Below are positions 26,629-35,977 of a stretch of 64,000 bases of DNA, one piece after another. Each line of letters starts with the position of its first letter. Positions within the stretch are counted from its first letter, which is position 1. Source of the stretch: Halopseudomonas yangmingensis (GTDB lineage: Bacteria; Pseudomonadota; Gammaproteobacteria; Pseudomonadales; Pseudomonadaceae); assembly GCF_900114825.1 (NCBI RefSeq), contig NZ_FOUI01000003.1:1-64000 (forward strand), given 5' to 3'. Both the position numbers and the translations under genes were made by a program. A model generated the notes under the pieces. That model did not search any database, had not been told where the DNA came from, and was given only the letters and a program-made list of their open reading frames with translations.

Positions 26629-27930
26629 TTGTTTTTCGAGCGCCATGAAGGAGGTGAGCGGGCACTGCTGGTTCACCTCGAAGGGCTGGACGAGCAGACG
26701 CGTGAAGATGCTGACGAGTTCCTCGAACTGGTTCGTTCAGCCGGTGCCGATGTCGCCGGCTTTGTCACTGTCACCCGCCATCATGCCAGTCCCAGGTTCC
26801 TGATCGGGGCCGGAAAGGTTGAGGAGCTGGCTGCCCTGGTGGCGGCCGAGCAGGCCGATGTGGTGATCTTCAACCACACCCTGACGCCCAGTCAGGAGCG
26901 CAACCTCGAGCGCGAGTTCAAGTGCCGGGTGATTGACCGTACCGGCTTGATCCTCGATATTTTTGCCCAGCGTGCACGCACCCATGAGGGCAAGCTGCAG
27001 GTCGAACTGGCCCAGCTTGAGCATCTGAGCACCCGTCTGGTACGTGGCTGGACTCACCTTGAGCGGCAGAAGGGCGGTATTGGTCTGCGCGGTCCGGGGG
27101 AAACCCAGTTGGAAACCGACCGCCGCTTGTTGCGTGCACGGATCAAGCAGATCACCAAGCGACTCGAGAAAGTCCGCAGCCAGCGTGAGCAGGCGCGACG
27201 CGGTCGCCGCCGGGCGGAAATTCCGGTGGTGTCGCTGGTCGGTTATACCAACGCCGGCAAGTCGACCCTGTTTAATCGCCTGACCGAGTCGGCGGTGTAT
27301 GCCGCCGATCAGCTGTTTGCCACCCTTGACCCGACCCTGCGGCGTATTGAGCTGCCTGACATAGGTCCGGTGATTGTCGCCGATACTGTGGGGTTTATCC
27401 GGCATCTGCCGCACAAGCTGGTTGAGGCCTTTCGTGCCACGCTGGAGGAATCCAGTCAGGCCGATCTGCTACTGCATGTGGTGGATGCCGCTGATCCCGA
27501 GCGTCAGGCGAATATCGAACAGGTGCATCTGGTGTTGGGTGAAATCGGTGCCGACCAGTTACCGATGCTGGATGTCTACAACAAGATTGACCTGCTCGAG
27601 GCTGTCGAGCCGAATGTTCAGTCCGATGAGTCCGGTTGTCCGGAGCGGGTCTGGCTGTCGGCGCAGCAAGGGCAGGGAATGGATTTGCTGGGTCGGGCGA
27701 TTGCCGAACGGCTTGGCGAGGACATGCTGCAGCAGCAGGTGGTGCTTGGACATGATCAGGGCCGGTTGCGTGCACAGTTCTACGCTGCCGGTGCAGTGCT
27801 TGGCGAGGCAATGACCGAGGATGGGCGCCAGCAACTGGAGCTGCGTTTGCCACGTAGCGATTTCAATCGCCTGCTCAAGCGGGCGGGGCTGCAACCCGAG
27901 CAATTCCTTGAGCAACATGTTTTGCAATAA
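26629..27930 (+). CDS. hflX: Ribosome-associated GTPase HflX
   Basis: HflX splits stalled 70S ribosomes. The 433-residue product has the HflX N-domain (FLIGAGKVEELAALV, VIFNHTLTPSQERNLERE), the glycine-rich linker (GIGLRGPGETQLETDRRLL) and a GTPase domain (GYTNAGKSTLFN, ADTVGFIRHLPHKLVEAF, YNKIDLL). TTG start at 26629: GGAGG lies just upstream and MFFERHEGGERALLVHLEG matches Pseudomonas HflX. Part of hfq-hflX-hflK-hflC. Confidence 0.95.
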   Translation: MFFERHEGGERALLVHLEGLDEQTREDADEFLELVRSAGADVAGFVTVTRHHASPRFLIGAGKVEELAALVAAEQADVVIFNHTLTPSQERNLEREFKCRVIDRTGLILDIFAQRARTHEGKLQVELAQLEHLSTRLVRGWTHLERQKGGIGLRGPGETQLETDRRLLRARIKQITKRLEKVRSQREQARRGRRRAEIPVVSLVGYTNAGKSTLFNRLTESAVYAADQLFATLDPTLRRIELPDIGPVIVADTVGFIRHLPHKLVEAFRATLEESSQADLLLHVVDAADPERQANIEQVHLVLGEIGADQLPMLDVYNKIDLLEAVEPNVQSDESGCPERVWLSAQQGQGMDLLGRAIAERLGEDMLQQQVVLGHDQGRLRAQFYAAGAVLGEAMTEDGRQQLELRLPRSDFNRLLKRAGLQPEQFLEQHVLQ

Positions 27931-27988
27931 TGCCTGGCCCGCTCGGTCGCGCGTTATTCGGCAATTGCGGTAGGATGGCAGCATCTTT

Positions 27989-28004
27989 TTTGCCGATCGG
28001 CAAA
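27989..28004. promoter_or_regulatory. Perfect 16-bp palindrome upstream of hflK
   Basis: TTTGCCGATCGGCAAA is fully self-complementary and lies 29-44 bp before the hflK ATG, in the only sizeable gap of the hflX-hflK-hflC run. It resembles a dimeric regulator operator more than a terminator, since it has no loop or trailing T-run. Confidence 0.4.
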
Positions 28005-28032
28005 TGTGAGTCAATCAACAACGGAGAAGGCT

Positions 28033-29226
28033 ATGGCCTGGAACGAGCCTGGTGGCGGCAATAATTCGAACAACCAGGACCCCTGGGGAGGCGGCGGTGG
28101 CGGTAAGCGCGGCGGCGGCAATCAGGGACCACCGGACCTGGACGAGGCCCTGCGCAAACTGCAGGACAATCTGAACAAGATGTTCGGTGGCGGCAAGCGC
28201 CGCAACGATAACGGTGGGCCGCGCAATATCGGCGGCGGTGCGGGCATTCCCAAGGGTGTCTGGGGGCTGGGTGGTCTGGCCCTGCTGGTGTTCTGGCTGT
28301 TCAACGCCGTGTATATGGTCGACGAGCAGGAGCAGGCAGTGATTCTGCGTTTCGGTGAATACCACCGTACCGTGGAGTCGGGCCTGCATCTGTATCTGCC
28401 GCCTATCGAGCGCAAGTTCCAGCGTAATGTGACCCAGGTGCGTTCCTACCGTCAGGCGGGCCAGATGCTCACCGAGGACGAGAACATCGTCGAGGTGCCG
28501 CTGGCGGTGCAATACCGTATTTCCAACCTGGAGAACTTCGTGCTGAAGGTCGAGGACCCGGAAACCAGTCTGCGCCATGCCACCGAGAGTGCCCTGCGGC
28601 ATGTGGTGGGTTCCACCTCGATGCACCAGGTGCTGACCGAGGGGCGTGAGCAGATGGGTGTCGAGGTGACCGAGCGTCTGCAGCGTTACCTGGATCTGTA
28701 CAACACCGGGATTACCGTGGTGCAGGTCAATATCGAAAGCGCCCAGGCCCCGGGTGAGGTGCAGGATGCCTTCGATGATGTGATCCGTGCCCGTGAGGAC
28801 GAGGTGCGTGAGCGCAATCAGGCGGAAGCCTACGCCAACAGCGTGATTCCGGAAGCCCGCGGTCAGGCCCAGCGCCTGCTGGAAGAGGCCAATGGTTACC
28901 GCGACGAGGTGGTGGCGCGGGCGATGGGTGAAGCTCAACGCTTCAACTTGCTGGTCGAGCAGTACCAGTTGGCGCCTGGGGTGATGCGCGAGCGTATGTA
29001 TATCGAGACGCTGCAGGAAGTGCTGAGCAATACCAGCAAGATCATGGTCTCCGGTGGTGAGGGCAACAATAACCTGCTGTATTTGCCGCTGGACAAGCTG
29101 ATGCAGCAGTCGGGCGCGCCTGCGGCTGGCGGCAGCTCTGCTACTGCGGGAACTTCCGGCGATGCTCTGGGGCGCCTGCCGGCCCAGCTGCAATCACGTG
29201 ATCTGCGTTCGAGGGAGAGCCGCTGA
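28033..29226 (+). CDS. hflK: FtsH modulator HflK (SPFH protein)
   Basis: HflK and HflC form a membrane cage around the FtsH protease with the SPFH domain in the periplasm. The 397-residue product has a Gly/Asn-rich cytoplasmic N-terminus (to about residue 75), one membrane helix (WGLGGLALLVFWLFNAVYMV), an SPFH domain (DEQEQAVILRFGEYHRTVE, GLHLYLPPIERKF) and a long coiled coil (REDEVRERNQAEAYANSVIP). ATG 28033 has GGAGAAGG upstream. It shares one base with hflC (TGATG). Confidence 0.95.
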   Translation: MAWNEPGGGNNSNNQDPWGGGGGGKRGGGNQGPPDLDEALRKLQDNLNKMFGGGKRRNDNGGPRNIGGGAGIPKGVWGLGGLALLVFWLFNAVYMVDEQEQAVILRFGEYHRTVESGLHLYLPPIERKFQRNVTQVRSYRQAGQMLTEDENIVEVPLAVQYRISNLENFVLKVEDPETSLRHATESALRHVVGSTSMHQVLTEGREQMGVEVTERLQRYLDLYNTGITVVQVNIESAQAPGEVQDAFDDVIRAREDEVRERNQAEAYANSVIPEARGQAQRLLEEANGYRDEVVARAMGEAQRFNLLVEQYQLAPGVMRERMYIETLQEVLSNTSKIMVSGGEGNNNLLYLPLDKLMQQSGAPAAGGSSATAGTSGDALGRLPAQLQSRDLRSRESR

Positions 29227-30095
29227 TGAGCAACAAGATGGTTTTCGGGTTGATCGTGGCGCTGGTGGCGTTGGCGGTCGGATGGAATTCGTTTTACGTG
29301 GTCAGCCAGACAGAACGCGGCATAGTGCTGCAGTTCGGTCGGGTGGTGAAGGATGATGTGCCGCCGGGGCTGCACTTCAAGTTGCCCTTTGTGCAGGAAG
29401 TCCGGCTGTTTGATGGTCGCTTGCTGACCCTGGATACCGCGACCCAGCGTTACCTGACGCTGGAAAAGAAGGCGTTGATGGTGGATTCCTACGCCAAATG
29501 GCGTATCGCCAATGTGCAGCGCTTCTACACCGCCACTTCGGGCTTGCGCAGCATTGCCGAGGAACGCCTGTCGCGCCAGCTGGAGTCCGGCCTGCGCAAC
29601 GAGGTGGCGCGGCGTACCCTGCATGAGGTGGTATCCGGTGAGCGTGATCAGTTGATGGCTGACATAACCGCCACTCTGGATGCCAGCGCGCAGCGTGAGC
29701 TGGGTATTGAGGTGCTGGATGTGCGGGTCAAGGCCATCGACCTACCGCGTGAGGTGAACCGCAGCGTATTCGAGCGGATGAGTACCGAGCGTGAGCGTGA
29801 GGCGCGCGAGCATCGCGCCAAGGGTCGTGAGCTGGGCGAGGGTATCCGTGCCGATGCTGATCGCCAGCAGCGGGTGATTCTGGCCGAGGCGTTCCGTGAG
29901 GCCGAGGAGATTCGCGGTGACGGTGACGCGGCCGCAGCTGCCATTTATGCCGAGGCCTATAACAAGGAGCCGGAGTTCTACTCCTTCTACCGCAGCCTGC
30001 AGGCCTATCGCGAGAGCTTTACCAGCAAGTCGGATGTGCTGGTGCTGGATCCGCAGAGCGACTTCTTCCGCTACCTGCAAAATCGCAGCAACTGA
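29226..30095 (+). CDS. hflC: FtsH modulator HflC (SPFH protein)
   Basis: Partner of HflK. The 289-residue product has an N-terminal membrane anchor (VFGLIVALVALAVGWNSFYVV), an SPFH domain (QTERGIVLQFGRVVKDDVPPG, LHFKLPFVQEVRLFDGR) and a C-terminal helical cage region (REAEEIRGDGDAAAAAIYAE). It starts inside the hflK stop codon, so translational coupling is likely. Confidence 0.95.
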   Translation: MSNKMVFGLIVALVALAVGWNSFYVVSQTERGIVLQFGRVVKDDVPPGLHFKLPFVQEVRLFDGRLLTLDTATQRYLTLEKKALMVDSYAKWRIANVQRFYTATSGLRSIAEERLSRQLESGLRNEVARRTLHEVVSGERDQLMADITATLDASAQRELGIEVLDVRVKAIDLPREVNRSVFERMSTEREREAREHRAKGRELGEGIRADADRQQRVILAEAFREAEEIRGDGDAAAAAIYAEAYNKEPEFYSFYRSLQAYRESFTSKSDVLVLDPQSDFFRYLQNRSN

Positions 30096-30114
30096 TCTGT
30101 CCGCCGTTCGGCTG

Positions 30115-30135
30115 AGCCGCTGGCAAAGCGGCTTT
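30115..30135 (+). terminator. First hairpin after hflC
   Basis: A 7-bp stem AGCCGCT/AGCGGCT with a 5-nt loop, followed by TT and more bases, lies 20 bp after the hflC stop. A weak or partial terminator placed just before the strong one at 30166. Confidence 0.5.
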
Positions 30136-30165
30136 GGCCGACGGAAAAACGTGTTACACTTGCGC

Positions 30166-30190
30166 AGCCGGGAGGAATCCCGGCTTTTTT
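30166..30190 (+). terminator. Strong intrinsic terminator after hflC
   Basis: A perfect 8-bp stem (AGCCGGGA/TCCCGGCT) with a GGAA tetraloop, followed directly by five Ts. It should end the hflC transcript and isolates the DUF2065-hisZ-purA unit. Confidence 0.9.
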
Positions 30191-30236
30191 GTGACTGCTG
30201 CCGGCTGTAAGTCGGCAGCATGGCTGCGGGGGCCGC

Positions 30237-30422
30237 ATGTGGCAGGAACTGGCAATTGCCGTCTGTCTGTTGCTGGTGCTGGAGGGGCTGATGCCCTTTC
30301 TTGCGCCGCGATACTGGAAACGCATGCTGGCGAGCGTCGCCGCCATGGATGAACGCAGCCTGCGCGTGGCCGGGCTGATCGCCATGCTGACGGGTACCGG
30401 CCTGCTGTACCTGATCCGCTGA
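30237..30422 (+). CDS. DUF2065 small membrane protein
   Basis: A 61-residue protein with two membrane helices (ELAIAVCLLLVLEGLMPFLAP and VAGLIAMLTGTGLLYLI) around a short basic loop containing YWKRML. It is the YjeT/DUF2065 family, conserved between hflC and purA or hisZ in gammaproteobacteria. Function unknown; the location suggests an inner-membrane accessory. Confidence 0.88.
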   Translation: MWQELAIAVCLLLVLEGLMPFLAPRYWKRMLASVAAMDERSLRVAGLIAMLTGTGLLYLIR

Positions 30423-30452
30423 GCGTGCCATCACCATAGACAAGGTAGTGTT

Positions 30453-31640
30453 ATGCCGACTGTAGACCGCTGGCTGTTGCCGGATGGGATTGACGAGGTG
30501 CTGCCAGCCGAGGCCGCGCGTATCGAATCCGCCCGACGCCGGTTGCTGGACCTGTTCTCCGCCTGGGGCTATGACCTGGTCATCACCCCGCATATCGAAT
30601 ACCTCGAATCCCTGCTGACCGGCACCGGACATGATCTGCAACTGCAGACTTTCCAGGTAATCGATCAGCTGTCCGGGCGCATGCTCGGATTGCGTGCCGA
30701 TATCACGCCACAGGTGGCGCGGATTGACGCCCATACGCTCAAGCGTGATGAACCCAGCCGTCTTTGTTACTGCGGCAGTGTGTTGCATACCCGTCCGCGT
30801 CCGCTGTCAACTGCGCGCAGCCTGATCCAGTTGGGCGCCGAGCTCTATGGCGATGCCTCCAGTGCCAGCGATATCGAGATCATCAGCCTGATGCTGGAGA
30901 CTCTGGCAGTGTGCGGCGTGCCGGATGTGCATCTGGATATCGGTCATGTCGGTATTTACCGTGGGCTGGTACAGGCCGCCGGCCTGGATGAGGCCACCGA
31001 ACAGGCGTTGTTCGATGCCCTGCAGCGCAAGGCACTGGACGAGGTGCAGACGCTGGTTGCCGGTGTAGGCCAGGGACAGATTGCCGCGATGCTCTGCAGT
31101 CTGGTGGATCTGGCCGGTGACCGCAGTGTGCTGGATCGTGCCCATGCCTTGCTGGATGGCGCTCCGGAGATGGTGTTGGCAGCGCTGGATGATCTGGCTG
31201 AAGTCTCTGCCGCGCTGCAGTCGGCCTATCCACACATTCCGCTGTATTTCGATCTGGGCGAGTTGCGCGGCTACCATTACCACACCGGTATGGTGTTTGC
31301 TGCCTTTGTTCCCGGTGCTGGCCAGAGTATTGCCCAGGGCGGCCGCTATGACGAGATCGGTCGTGACTTTGGCCGCGCGCGCCCGGCCACCGGATTTTCC
31401 ACCGACATGCGACTGCTGGTCGAACGTGGCCACTGCGAATCGCCTGCGCCTGAGAGTATCTGGGCGCCACAGACGACCCAGCCCGGACTGCTGCAGGCTA
31501 TCCGTGAGTTGCGCGCGCGCGGCGAACGGGTGATTGCTGCGCTGCCGGGCCAGCCCGACAGTGCAGCGGCGATGCATGGCTGCACGCGGATGCTGCGACT
31601 GATTGACGGGCACTGGCAGGTGCGTGAACTGAATTCCTGA
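30453..31640 (+). CDS. hisZ: ATP phosphoribosyltransferase regulatory subunit HisZ
   Basis: HisZ is a histidyl-tRNA synthetase-like protein without aminoacylation that assembles with short-form HisG in the first step of histidine synthesis. The 395-residue product begins [17 protein letters not shown] and has class II synthetase-like motifs ([71 protein letters not shown]). No hisG is in the window. It precedes purA by 45 bp. Confidence 0.95.
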   Translation: MPTVDRWLLPDGIDEVLPAEAARIESARRRLLDLFSAWGYDLVITPHIEYLESLLTGTGHDLQLQTFQVIDQLSGRMLGLRADITPQVARIDAHTLKRDEPSRLCYCGSVLHTRPRPLSTARSLIQLGAELYGDASSASDIEIISLMLETLAVCGVPDVHLDIGHVGIYRGLVQAAGLDEATEQALFDALQRKALDEVQTLVAGVGQGQIAAMLCSLVDLAGDRSVLDRAHALLDGAPEMVLAALDDLAEVSAALQSAYPHIPLYFDLGELRGYHYHTGMVFAAFVPGAGQSIAQGGRYDEIGRDFGRARPATGFSTDMRLLVERGHCESPAPESIWAPQTTQPGLLQAIRELRARGERVIAALPGQPDSAAAMHGCTRMLRLIDGHWQVRELNS

Positions 31641-32975
<1,335 letters not shown>

Positions 32976-32990
32976 TCTGAATGGTCCAGC

Positions 32991-33016
32991 AAAAAGGCGC
33001 CCGCAGGCGCCTTTTT
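32991..33016. terminator. Bidirectional terminator between purA and the convergent gene
   Basis: A-run, GGCGCC, CGCA tetraloop, GGCGCC, then five Ts. The A5 and T5 flanks make it functional for purA on the plus strand and for the convergent minus-strand gene ending at 33033. Confidence 0.9.
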
Positions 33017-33032
33017 GCTATGCAGCCTTTGT

Positions 33033-34586
33033 CTAGCCGCGCCGTTCGCGGTAGAGCTGGTTAATCTGGCGCTCAAGGGCACTTTGCCAGGGCTCGCGCA
33101 GGCGTTCGACGCAGCGGACTTCCGGTTGGCTGGCCAGGCGGCGGGTGGCGGCGCGCTGGGCCAGCAGGCTGCTGGCAGCCAGTTCGGCGTCCAGCAGCAG
33201 CAGGTTACGGCTGTGCTCCAGCTGGGTAAGGGCTGCTGTGAGTGTTTCATCCTGTTCCAGTGGCAGGCCGGGCTGGTTCATCGGGCTGCTGCCGTGGCCC
33301 AACACCAGTTGCAGGTTAAGCGTGATGCCGGTGTCGGCGATTTCGATCTGCAGGTCGTGAGCCAGCACCCGTAGCAACTCGCCACAGCACAGGGCGTGTG
33401 TCAGCTCGTCCTGGTTGCAGGTGGCGGCATGGAACAGCAGAACGGCGGTGCCGTCATGCAGTGTGTGCTGCTCACCGCGGTACAGCTGGCAGGCACGTTC
33501 CAGATGATGGCGGTAGCGCTCAAGCAGGCCGAGTAGCCGTTCGCGAGAGAGCCTGCGCAGGGCTTCCTGGTTGCCGATACGCACGCAGAGCATGGCAGTG
33601 TCGGTGGCAGATTCAATAGCTGCTTCAGGTGTCCCGGCTTCCTGAGAAACATCCTGTGCGGTATCGAACGGTTCGCTCCCGGTGGTTTGCGGTCCGGGTT
33701 GGTCCGGTGCGACTGTCTTGGCATCCGGCGGATCGATCGCTTGCAGACCGTCTACTGGTATGTCATCCGCATTCAGTTCGTCGTTTTCCTGTGAATCCGT
33801 GTGCAGCACGGGTTCCGGCTCCGGTTGGGGTTCGGGTTCTGGTTCAGGTGGCCCGAAGCGCTGGTTGAGGCGTCTGGCAAGAACACCGAACTCGTCATGT
33901 CGTTGCAGCCCGGGAGCTCTGGACTGTTCGGGATCCCAGAGGCCAAGCGCTTCGAGCAGCGATTTCTGGCTCTCGGCCAGACGCCATGCCAGCAACAGGG
34001 CTGCTGCCAGCACAATCAGCCATAGCTGGAAGAGTCCCGAAAACAGTAGCTCTGTTGTGCTGCGCCAGGGCTCAGCTGCCAGTGATAGTTGTAACTGCCC
34101 AAGGCGGGTGTCGTTGGTATTGATGTCTGCGCTAAAGCGCCCCTTGCCAGGAGGTAGTTGCTCTTCTGACGGGCGCTGGCCAGCTTCGGCAATAATACGC
34201 TGCTCGGGGTTGCTGACGCTGGCATGGATGATCAGCGGGTTCTGCTGCCACTGTGCCAGTTGCAGGTTAAGGCTCAGGTGGTCGCCTGCCTTGAGTGGTT
34301 CTGCGAGAGTGCCCGCCAGTTGCCGGGCCAGTTGCTGGCCGACAGCGTCGACCTGTCTGGCCTGTTCAGCCGGGGCGCTGAGCATGGCATACCAGAGCAA
34401 TCCACCAAGCAACATCAGCATGGGCAGCATAACCAGTAGCAATAGACGGCTACGCAGTGTCAGGCTGTGGTTGCGCCAGGCGGCATAGCCGCGCAAATAC
34501 AGGTTTTCAGTGGGTTCTTCGGGCGGATTCAAGTCGGATTCCGGATTTGGCAATGGGGTGGCGGACTGCAGGCTGGCTCCTTCCAT
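33033..34586 (-). CDS. Two-helix membrane protein with HAMP and degenerate cyclase-like domain
   Basis: About 517 residues. N-terminal membrane helix (LLLLVMLPMLMLLGGLLWYA), a periplasmic SMP/AhpA-like domain, a second helix (WLIVLAAALLLAWRLAE), a HAMP-like stretch (RHDEFGVLARRLNQRF), a Pro-Glu linker (PPEPEPEPQPEPEP), then a C-terminal domain whose spacing recalls class III nucleotide cyclases (LLGLLERYRHHLERACQ, HDGTAVLLFHA). The first metal-binding Asp appears lost. Start is uncertain: ATG 34586 is used, but 34613 is possible; a TATACT -10 at 34620-34625 puts transcription start near 34613. Divergent from serB, as in Pseudomonas. Function unknown. Confidence 0.7.
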   Translation of the reverse strand: MEGASLQSATPLPNPESDLNPPEEPTENLYLRGYAAWRNHSLTLRSRLLLLVMLPMLMLLGGLLWYAMLSAPAEQARQVDAVGQQLARQLAGTLAEPLKAGDHLSLNLQLAQWQQNPLIIHASVSNPEQRIIAEAGQRPSEEQLPPGKGRFSADINTNDTRLGQLQLSLAAEPWRSTTELLFSGLFQLWLIVLAAALLLAWRLAESQKSLLEALGLWDPEQSRAPGLQRHDEFGVLARRLNQRFGPPEPEPEPQPEPEPVLHTDSQENDELNADDIPVDGLQAIDPPDAKTVAPDQPGPQTTGSEPFDTAQDVSQEAGTPEAAIESATDTAMLCVRIGNQEALRRLSRERLLGLLERYRHHLERACQLYRGEQHTLHDGTAVLLFHAATCNQDELTHALCCGELLRVLAHDLQIEIADTGITLNLQLVLGHGSSPMNQPGLPLEQDETLTAALTQLEHSRNLLLLDAELAASSLLAQRAATRRLASQPEVRCVERLREPWQSALERQINQLYRERRG

Positions 34587-34744
34587 GGTGACAAGGCAAG
34601 CGGACTGCGGCATGCGTCGAGTATAGCCATTCGCTGGTGACGACAAAAGCGCCGGCCGGCGTTCGGCCCGATTGCCGGTGCGAGCTGCACAGTCCGTCCG
34701 CCAGCGGGTAGAATGCGCTGAATCCGATCTGTTGGAGCCTTGCC

Positions 34745-35971
34745 TTGAAGGAAATTGTCCTGATCAACATAACCGGGCCGGACCGCCCCGGGCTGACTGC
34801 CGCGATTACCGGGGTACTGGCGCGTGCACGGGTGAATATTCTGGATATCGGACAGGCTGTCATCCACGACACCCTGTCGTTCGGCATTCTGGTCGAAATG
34901 CCGGACCAGGCCGGTATGTCGGATGTGCTCAAGGATGTGCTGTTCCGTGGTTACGAGTTGGACCAGCAGGTGCGCTTTACGCCGGTGTCGGCAGAGGAGT
35001 ATCGGCGTTGGGTGACGGGGCAGGGCAAGTCGCGGCATATCGTTACGTTGCTGGCGCGGCGTATTACCGCTGAGCATATTGCCAGGGTGAGTGAGATTAC
35101 TGCGCGTTTCTCTCTGAATATCGATCATATCGATCGCCTCTCCGGGCGCATTCCGGAAGGGCTGCCGGCCGATCAGGGCAAGGGCTGCGTAGAGTTTTCC
35201 GTACGTGGCGAGCCGGCCGATGCAGCGGCGCTGCGCGCAGAATTTTTGGCTATCGGTCAGGAGCTGAACGTCGATATCGCCTTCCAGCAGGACAGCCTGT
35301 TCCGTCGTAACCGGCGTCTGGTGGTGTTCGATATGGATTCCACGCTGATTGATGCCGAGGTGATTGATGAGTTGGCCAAGGCTGCTGGCGTTGGTGAGCA
35401 GGTGGCGGAAATTACCGAGCGGGCGATGCGTGGCGAGCTGGATTTCAAGGCCAGTTTCCGCGAGCGCATGGCGCTGCTCAAGGGGCTGCCCGAGGATGTG
35501 CTGCAGGGGATTGCCGAGTCGCTGCGCCTGACCGAGGGCGCGGAAACCCTGATAGCCCAGTTGCGTCGGCTGGGATACAAGACGGCGATCCTGTCCGGCG
35601 GTTTCAGTTATTTTGCCGAGCGGCTGCAGCAACGCCTGGGTATTGATTATGTGTATGCCAATACGCTGGAAATCGTCGATGGCAAACTGACCGGGCGTGC
35701 AATCGAGCCGATCGTCGATGGTCAGCGCAAGGCCGATCTGCTGCGCGAACTGGCGGCCCGTGAGGGGATCAGTCTTGAGCAGACCATAGCAGTGGGTGAT
35801 GGTGCCAATGACCTGCCGATGCTGTCGATTGCCGGGCTGGGGGTGGCTTTCCGCGCCAAGCCGCTGGTCAAACAGTCGGCCAAACAGGCAATTTCTACCC
35901 TGGGGCTGGATGGCATTCTCTACCTGCTCGGGTTCCGGGATCGCGATGGTTGCGAGCTGGAACCCGAGTGA
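34745..35971 (+). CDS. serB: Phosphoserine phosphatase SerB
   Basis: Dephosphorylates phosphoserine in the last step of serine synthesis. The 408-residue product has two N-terminal ACT-like domains (IVLINITGPDRPGLTAAITG, HIVTLLARRITAEHIAR) and a HAD domain with the nucleophile DMDSTLID, the SGGFSYF motif and GDGANDLPML. TTG start at 34745, supported by GGAG 7 nt upstream and the family N-terminus. Convergent with fimX, 6 bp apart. Confidence 0.95.
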   Translation: MKEIVLINITGPDRPGLTAAITGVLARARVNILDIGQAVIHDTLSFGILVEMPDQAGMSDVLKDVLFRGYELDQQVRFTPVSAEEYRRWVTGQGKSRHIVTLLARRITAEHIARVSEITARFSLNIDHIDRLSGRIPEGLPADQGKGCVEFSVRGEPADAAALRAEFLAIGQELNVDIAFQQDSLFRRNRRLVVFDMDSTLIDAEVIDELAKAAGVGEQVAEITERAMRGELDFKASFRERMALLKGLPEDVLQGIAESLRLTEGAETLIAQLRRLGYKTAILSGGFSYFAERLQQRLGIDYVYANTLEIVDGKLTGRAIEPIVDGQRKADLLRELAAREGISLEQTIAVGDGANDLPMLSIAGLGVAFRAKPLVKQSAKQAISTLGLDGILYLLGFRDRDGCELEPE

Positions 35972-35977
35972 TCTGAC

